From Blasia pusilla (taxonomy: Eukaryota; Marchantiophyta; Marchantiopsida; Blasiales), in assembly GCA_050084515.1 (NCBI GenBank), contig CM114275.1, positions 7,936,001 to 8,000,000 of the forward strand: DNA of 64,000 nt, in the 5' to 3' direction. Under the pieces are notes generated by a model. That model had not been told where the DNA came from and did not search any database. It saw nothing but the letters and a program-made list of their open reading frames with translations. This document shows, one piece after another, positions 58,862-64,000 of this stretch; within the stretch, counting starts at the first letter, position 1; every line of letters starts with the position of its first letter. A program made the translations under genes and the position numbers.

Positions 58862-60079
58862 ATGACGAGGAAAAAAAATCAAGCAAGCAAGGCTGGGAGC
58901 TTCACTCCCAAGTCGAGGACTTCTGCGTCACCATCTCCAGGGCCTCGTTCGGCCAATGAGATAAGGCAGCAAGAGATCGAGGAGCGCGAAAGGGAAGCGG
59001 AGATGCACAAGCAAGAGCTTCTTGCAAGACGTGTTGAGGAGGCACTTGAAAAAAAAATGCACATGCTCAGACATCGCAGGCCTTGAAGAAAAGGATCGCC
59101 GAGGAGAAGCGTGAAAAGAAGCGTCTGGACGCGTCGGTGAGGAGAGCAGAATTGGCAAAAGCTCAAAGGGAAAAAGTGATTGCCATTGAAGAAAGCCCGC
59201 CCCGTCCAACCGAAAGTGTTGAGATGCAGGACATGTCTCTGATGAAGTCCACGGACACAATCAATATAAAATCAGCTGAGGAAACGGGTGAAGTTCAAGT
59301 GACGGACGATGAGATCATGAGGACCGCCAGCATGGAGATGGTGGACATCTGTGAAGAAGCAGGAGAGCGGTCTTCCTCGTCTCTTAGCCCGGCGGAAGAA
59401 ATCGACCTCTATCGGATCGACGAGTTTACAGTGGACTTGCCAGATGCTGTCCCAAAGCAGTTGGCGGGCCAAGACACCGACCAAGTCTTTGAGCGGGTAA
59501 GATAGGATCTTTGTTCTTTGAGTTATGTTAAGGCCCATGTTGCAATTCATTGGCAATTCAGTGTAGTTTATTAACCTTGTCCCCGTTGTGACAGGTGGTA
59601 AAGCAGATGGCACTGATGGAGAGCCAGAATACGCCGAGAATTCCACTTTGCCGATTACGGACAATGGATTACGTCCGCAAAATTCAGTCTGACGAGGATA
59701 TTGCAAAGCTGAAACAATCGGCAGTGACAACATCCTACGTCGACAGCTTCCCTCTGTTCTATGTTCAGCCTTACGGTGAACATGGAACCCAAGCGCTGGT
59801 GACGGAGGAGGACTTGGAGAGGCTCGACACATTCAGGAGGATGAGAGATCAGGAATTCAGAAGGGCGATTGAGGGGATGGAATTCAGTTGGATGCGGAAC
59901 CTGTATTTCTTCATCTGGGATGGAAACCATAGGTTCATGGCATGGACCCAGTTTCCAGAGGAGCGCCAAAACTCATTGAAGGCAGTTGTGCTACATCCAT
60001 ACCCACATCACATGGCGACGGTGGAGATGGCCATGCATGCCATGAACACGTAAGTTTCCTCTTCCTTTATTTTGATTGC

Positions 60080-60472
60080 TGCAAACCGTCGAACTCCGAC
60101 GAGTTGTTTAACTACTTGTAACAACACTCGTCGAAGTCCGACGAGTTGCTTGACTAGCCGCTTTGTTTTGGATGTTTTTGGCCAAAAGCAACTCATCGGA
60201 CTCCGACAAGTTGCTTGACTGGCCATTGTTTTTAGGATGTTTTTGGCCGAAATCAACTTGTTGGAGTCTGACGAGTTTCTTTACTGGCCGCTGTTTTTAG
60301 GATGCTTTTGGATGAAAGCAACTCGTCGGACTCCGACGAGTTGCTCGACTGGCCGCTGTTTTAGGATGGTTTTGGCGAAAGCAACTCGTCGGAGTCCGAT
60401 GAGTTGCTCGATTGGTCGTTGTTTATAGGATGTTTTTGGCCGAAAGCAACTCGTCAGACTCCGACGGGTTGC
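60080..60472. repeat. Seven-unit palindrome-cored tandem array in intron 2 of copy B
   Basis: Palindromes start at 60,080, 60,122, 60,188, 60,254, 60,318, 60,380 and 60,446, mostly 62-66 bp apart, with a shared spacer around 'ctggccgctgtttttaggatgtttttggc'. The copy at 60,318-60,344 is perfect (13-bp arms GCAACTCGTCGGA and one central base). More palindromes follow at 60,550, 60,630, 60,680 and 60,750. Confidence 0.92.
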
Positions 60473-62896
60473 ATTCGCCCGCACGAGAAGGTAATTGGAG
60501 TAGGGAAGCTTGATTTTTGGCATCAAATTGCAGCTTTACTTGAAATTGTGCAACCTGTCGGACTCCGACGTGTTGATATGTTCACTTTTCTCGCAGAGAC
60601 CACTCTCTGAATACAAATTATCAGACAAACCGTCGGAGTCCGACGGGTTAAAACCAGGAAATCACAAATCTGAATGCAATCGGTCGGACTTCTATGGGTT
60701 GCAAAATTTAGCTCTTATCTACCATTCCGACCATGAGGTGTGACAATCTGTCAGAGTCCGACGGGTTGCAGGAACCCATGTAGCTTGCAAAATTTCTTAT
60801 ATTGAGTTTGGATGTGCAGGATTTTATCCGAGGGGAATGTCACCCACCATTGGATCCCGGATTGCGATCGGGTGAAGAAAGTGCTAACGACGCACCCAAC
60901 AGAGAACAAGGGGTTCTTGGACGACGCCCTTGTAAATAAGATGTTGGCGAAGGGGGCTCAAATAAAAAAAAAGACTTGGGCAAATACATTTATTTCCCAA
61001 GATGCAGCCCTGACAATCCTTTGCTGGTCTAAGATACAGGCCTCCAAGAAGAGCACTTCATTGAAGCTGGAGCAGAGAGAGAAAGTGTCTGTGTTTGAGC
61101 ATGCTAACTTCATCCAAGCTACAGTATCTGCAGCTACGAAGTACACGGCAAGCAAGATGCAGCGCTACATCGCCATTCTCAACCCCGAACTTGGCCCCGA
61201 TTTCTACAAGGAGCTAAAGGCAATAATCAAGCGCCCACGGAAGAGGGATGAAGATCCGCAGGGTCCGATTGGGGAGAAAGTGTCTCTTAACTGCGTCCAT
61301 CGATTTGCCTTGTTGGAATTTCGGAATTTAGGAGAATCTGACTGATGAAAATCAATCTCGAGGACATAGAGGCCCAAAAGAGGGTGGCACACCATCCTCC
61401 GGGTGTCTTTGATCCAGTGATCTCCCATTGGCTCCGTGAATGGTCATTCTGGGGCGCGTTGCGGCTTCTAGGGAAGTCCATGCTCGTGGGTCTCCAAGTG
61501 GAGCTGAAAAGAATAGAGCGAGTTCCAGAGGAAGCAAACCTTGAGAGTGCTGAAGATTTGGAACTTTGGCTGGATGACATGCGGGACAAGCCCATGAAAA
61601 ACCCAGGCTTGAGGACGATGTTCAAGGATCACATCCTCCCTCAGGTAGACCTTGATGAAGAAATAGAGGCGAAGAAAATGGATTTCGCAAAGAAAAAGCC
61701 AGATCTTCAAGAGCAGGCGGCCGATGCATCTCGACTAAGAGCTGCCCAACGCATGGTGTTCAGGTACCTCGTCCATTGTAAGAATGTAGGTACGTGGCAA
61801 AAAATACCGGCAGCGTGCAAATTGTGGGCTTCTCCGCCTGATGGAGAGGCATTTTCCATGTACGACATGGAGATGGCTCAAAGCATGTCCGACTGGGAGG
61901 TGGAGAATTGCCCCATATGGCTGGACTTCAACGACCCTGAGGACATAACCGAGAAAAATCTACGCCTGCTCTATGATGCAGTGGCCGCAGGTAAGGACGA
62001 CATCCCCAATTTCGTGCAGCATGAAGACTTTTTCGAAGGAGATGCCGAGGAGCAAGCCCTCGAGATAGCGGAGTTGGTGTCCAAGGTTGTCACCGCCAAG
62101 GACAAATCTACAGCGGGTCTCAAAGCCAAGGCGAGGGGATCAAAGAATTTCGAGGCCGAGTCTTCCCAAAACGAGGTTGAGAATTCAAGGTGAGAGGCGG
62201 AATCGTTCGGGCAAGCAGGGAGAGAGGGTCGGACTAGGTCCTTCGCCAAAAAAACTCCACCAGAGTCTGAGGTAATAGAGACCCCAACAAGCCGACCGCA
62301 GACTCGGGAGAAGCGGAAGCGAGAGGCGCTAGGTTTGTCCCAGGGAGCAGACCAGGATGTGGAATACACTCCATCATCCTTGGGAAGACATAGAGAAACA
62401 ACGATCCGGACAAGCGTCATCATTCACTGCACGAATCTTCTGGATGAGCTGAAAAGTTTCAGTTCCCAAGCGTCGACACCCGCCATCGACAAATTGACAA
62501 CGCAGGGACGGAAGCTAGAACAAAATGGGCACGCTCCTTGGATGGTCCATGGGGAGGTCGAGGAGGTGGCAGTGGATCTCCTTGTCGCTGATTTGCCCTC
62601 GGTGTTGCGCTTGTAGGACGAGAATCCGTCTGACTGTGTCCCGGACTAGAATGTCCCTCTTTCTTATGACCAGATCGCACTCCTATTTTCCTTTGCAGTC
62701 ACTTATCTCAGTGACATGGGCTGTTTCTTGGTCTGGACTAGAGGGAGCAAGGATGAGCTCTTCAACCTGCACTGCGTCAATAGGTCTCTGAAGTGGAGGA
62801 CGGCGCAATTGTGGGTCATCAAGAATGAGTACCCACTCCGATCCGCAACGAGTCAAATCCGGGTAAGGGCTCTAATTCCATATCCAATTTTTCTTG

Positions 62897-63215
62897 CTCC
62901 GACGGGTTGCATCTCTGCATGCAACCCATCAGACTTTCTGAGCTGGAGACTTTGGTGGTGCAATCCGTCTGAAAGCTACGGGTTGCAAATTTACCGCAAG
63001 TCTCCATTGGGCGAATGCAACCCGTCGGAACTCGACGGGTTGCAAGTGCTTATGCTTTTCCTTGTGTTTTTGGAATGATGCAATCCGTCTGAATGCGACG
63101 GGTTGCTCTTAGCCAACCATAGGCTGCTCTAAGCCAACAACCTGTTGCCTTCCGACGGGTTGCTCATGGCAAACACTTGTAAAAAAACCCGTGTGACTCC
63201 GACATGTTGCTCCAA
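62897..63215. repeat. Palindrome cluster in the last intron of copy B
   Basis: Five or six copies lie here, including 63,017-63,043 with 11-bp perfect arms. They match 27,865-28,175 in copy A. Confidence 0.87.
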
Positions 63216-63473
63216 TGTTAGGACTATAACTAAGTTCTCTGGGGTTAAGCGAAGTTCTTTGGAAACAAAATGGTCATTGTGTCACCATTCTGATAGTATA
63301 CCTTTCTTGTTGTTGCATACTCAAATTAACTCTTTCTTGTTGCTGACATTTTTTCCAACCTGCTTCTTTACAGATGGACCACTCCTTTGTCTACTGTTTT
63401 GTAAGGCTCGAGCATAACTTCCAAGTGTTTCAAATCCTCGATCTAGTGGATCCATGCTCGGATGGATATAGCT

Positions 63474-63517
63474 TAGATAGTTTATACAATTCCCGGGGGG
63501 GAATTGTATAAACTATC
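63474..63517. repeat. New 20-bp-arm inverted repeat in the last exon of copy B
   Basis: Arms AGATAGTTTATACAATTCCC and its exact complement flank a few G bases. In copy A (about 28,440-28,470) the second arm is absent; a C10 run and 'gggaattt' stand there instead. The palindrome therefore arose in copy B after the copies split, and it disrupts the exon. Confidence 0.9.
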
Positions 63518-64000
63518 TACATGGAAAATGGTACACCCTTACTTGGAGGAAGGGAAAAGTCACCAGCGTTGATGCAAACGCTCATTGAGCTCTGCTCAAG
63601 GTTGGGTGACTTGGTGTTTGACTTAGTGGGCCTTTCAGGGGCGTGTATCAGAGGCGCTTGGTAGAGTGGCAGGAATATTCTCTGCCTTGAGGGAAGGCAA
63701 GAACTGTTTGACCTTTGCAAAGAGGAAAAGGCAGATTAGGACGGGCTAGTTGGAGCGTATAACTCTCCTCCGAAGCCGACAACTCTGGTTCCACACCCAC
63801 CATTCGTAGTGACACCATCGTCACTTCCCACGATTCCAAAAATCGGGAGGGCAAGGCCGACAGTCATTCTGGAAGAGCTCTCGGACAATGACGAGTGAGT
63901 TCAAAGAACTCAAGGACCCAGCTTGACTGCAGCGTTTTGGAGTAAGGATTTATTTGATGACGAGGCAGAAGAATTCATATAATACATCAAATATACAGTT

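Larger units (their letters stand above)
58862..63898 (+). pseudogene. Second transposon gene with N6/N4 methyltransferase-like C-terminus, copy B
   Basis: Exon 1 runs 58,862-59,496; a slip in an A9 run near 59,050 shifts its frame. Exon 2 is 59,595-60,049. Intron 2 holds the palindrome array. Exon 3 opens at 60,820 and continues to about 62,866 with a frameshift near 61,340 and stops at 62,191 and 62,615. The last exon starts at 63,374 (MDHSFVYC). The N-terminus is a charged coiled-coil-like region (EEREREAEMHKQELL). The C-terminus has VADLPS at the place of a DPPY catalytic motif. The last exon has REKS followed by LMQTLIELCSRLGD and VFDLVGLSGA, which parallels motif X-I of beta-class amino-methyltransferases. 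Key residues are altered, so it may bind SAM poorly or not at all. Its role next to a transposase is unknown. Confidence 0.6.
56391..63999. mobile_element. SWIM transposon copy B, right part
   Basis: It continues copy B after the outer retrotransposon. Contents: N-terminal transposase (minus), divergent promoter region, and the plus-strand methyltransferase-like gene to 63,898. It matches copy A but keeps segments that A lost. The element continues past the window edge. Confidence 0.88.

Noticed and set aside
60080-60472. Regularly spaced palindromes that resemble a CRISPR array
   Set aside because: The spacers are near-identical to each other, the repeats vary, no cas genes exist and the surroundings are plant nuclear DNA.

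Overview
The window looks like a repeat-rich region of a green plant nuclear genome. There are only two ordinary host genes. Both lie in the first 13 kb on the minus strand and are split by clean GT-AG introns. One is a six-exon peroxisomal short-chain dehydrogenase of the IBR1/DHRS4 type (95-3161), which ends in the peroxisomal signal SRL. The other is a seven-exon plastid-division FtsZ of the FtsZ2 class (9165-12660), with a likely transit peptide and the C-terminal FtsZ2 core motif. I cannot name the species or clade. CACTA, Ty3 and MULE-like elements together suggest a streptophyte, more likely a large-genome land plant.

From about 16 kb onward almost everything is mobile DNA. 16.0-19.2 kb is a scrambled Ty3-type LTR element. 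19.35-20.46 kb is a small minus-strand transposon-like gene. 20.87 to about 30 kb is copy A of a large DNA transposon. It has two divergent genes: a MULE-like transposase with a C-terminal SWIM zinc motif (minus) and a second gene (plus) whose C-terminal part resembles a beta-class (permuted) N6/N4 DNA methyltransferase. Its introns and shared promoter region are packed with a roughly 27-bp palindrome family. 31.25-33.08 kb is a CACTA (En/Spm TNP2) transposase remnant.

33.08-64 kb reads as a five-level nest. A CACTA remnant abuts a Ty3 element (LTR, tRNA-Met primer site, gag). That gag is cut by copy B of the SWIM transposon (34,514-36,791 and 56,391 onward). Copy B is cut by an outer retrotransposon (36,792-56,390), which is itself cut by an inner retrotransposon (46,115-55,576). 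Target-site duplications (TCTT and CGTA) and reading frames that continue across each insertion support the two innermost steps.

The two innermost elements are the most interesting content. Both are Ty3-like (gag, protease, RT, RNase H, integrase), but a cytosine-C5 DNA methyltransferase domain sits between protease and reverse transcriptase, and a PHD finger sits after the integrase. Both also have the same unusual end structure. The left terminus carries only a repeat B; the right end carries A-B-A. This is a split-direct-repeat layout like that of PAT/Ngaro elements, yet here it goes with a DDE integrase and short target duplications. All copies carry stops or frameshifts, and several stops look like C-to-T changes. 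The window therefore holds two unrelated mobile families that each carry a DNA-methyltransferase-like domain of a different class.
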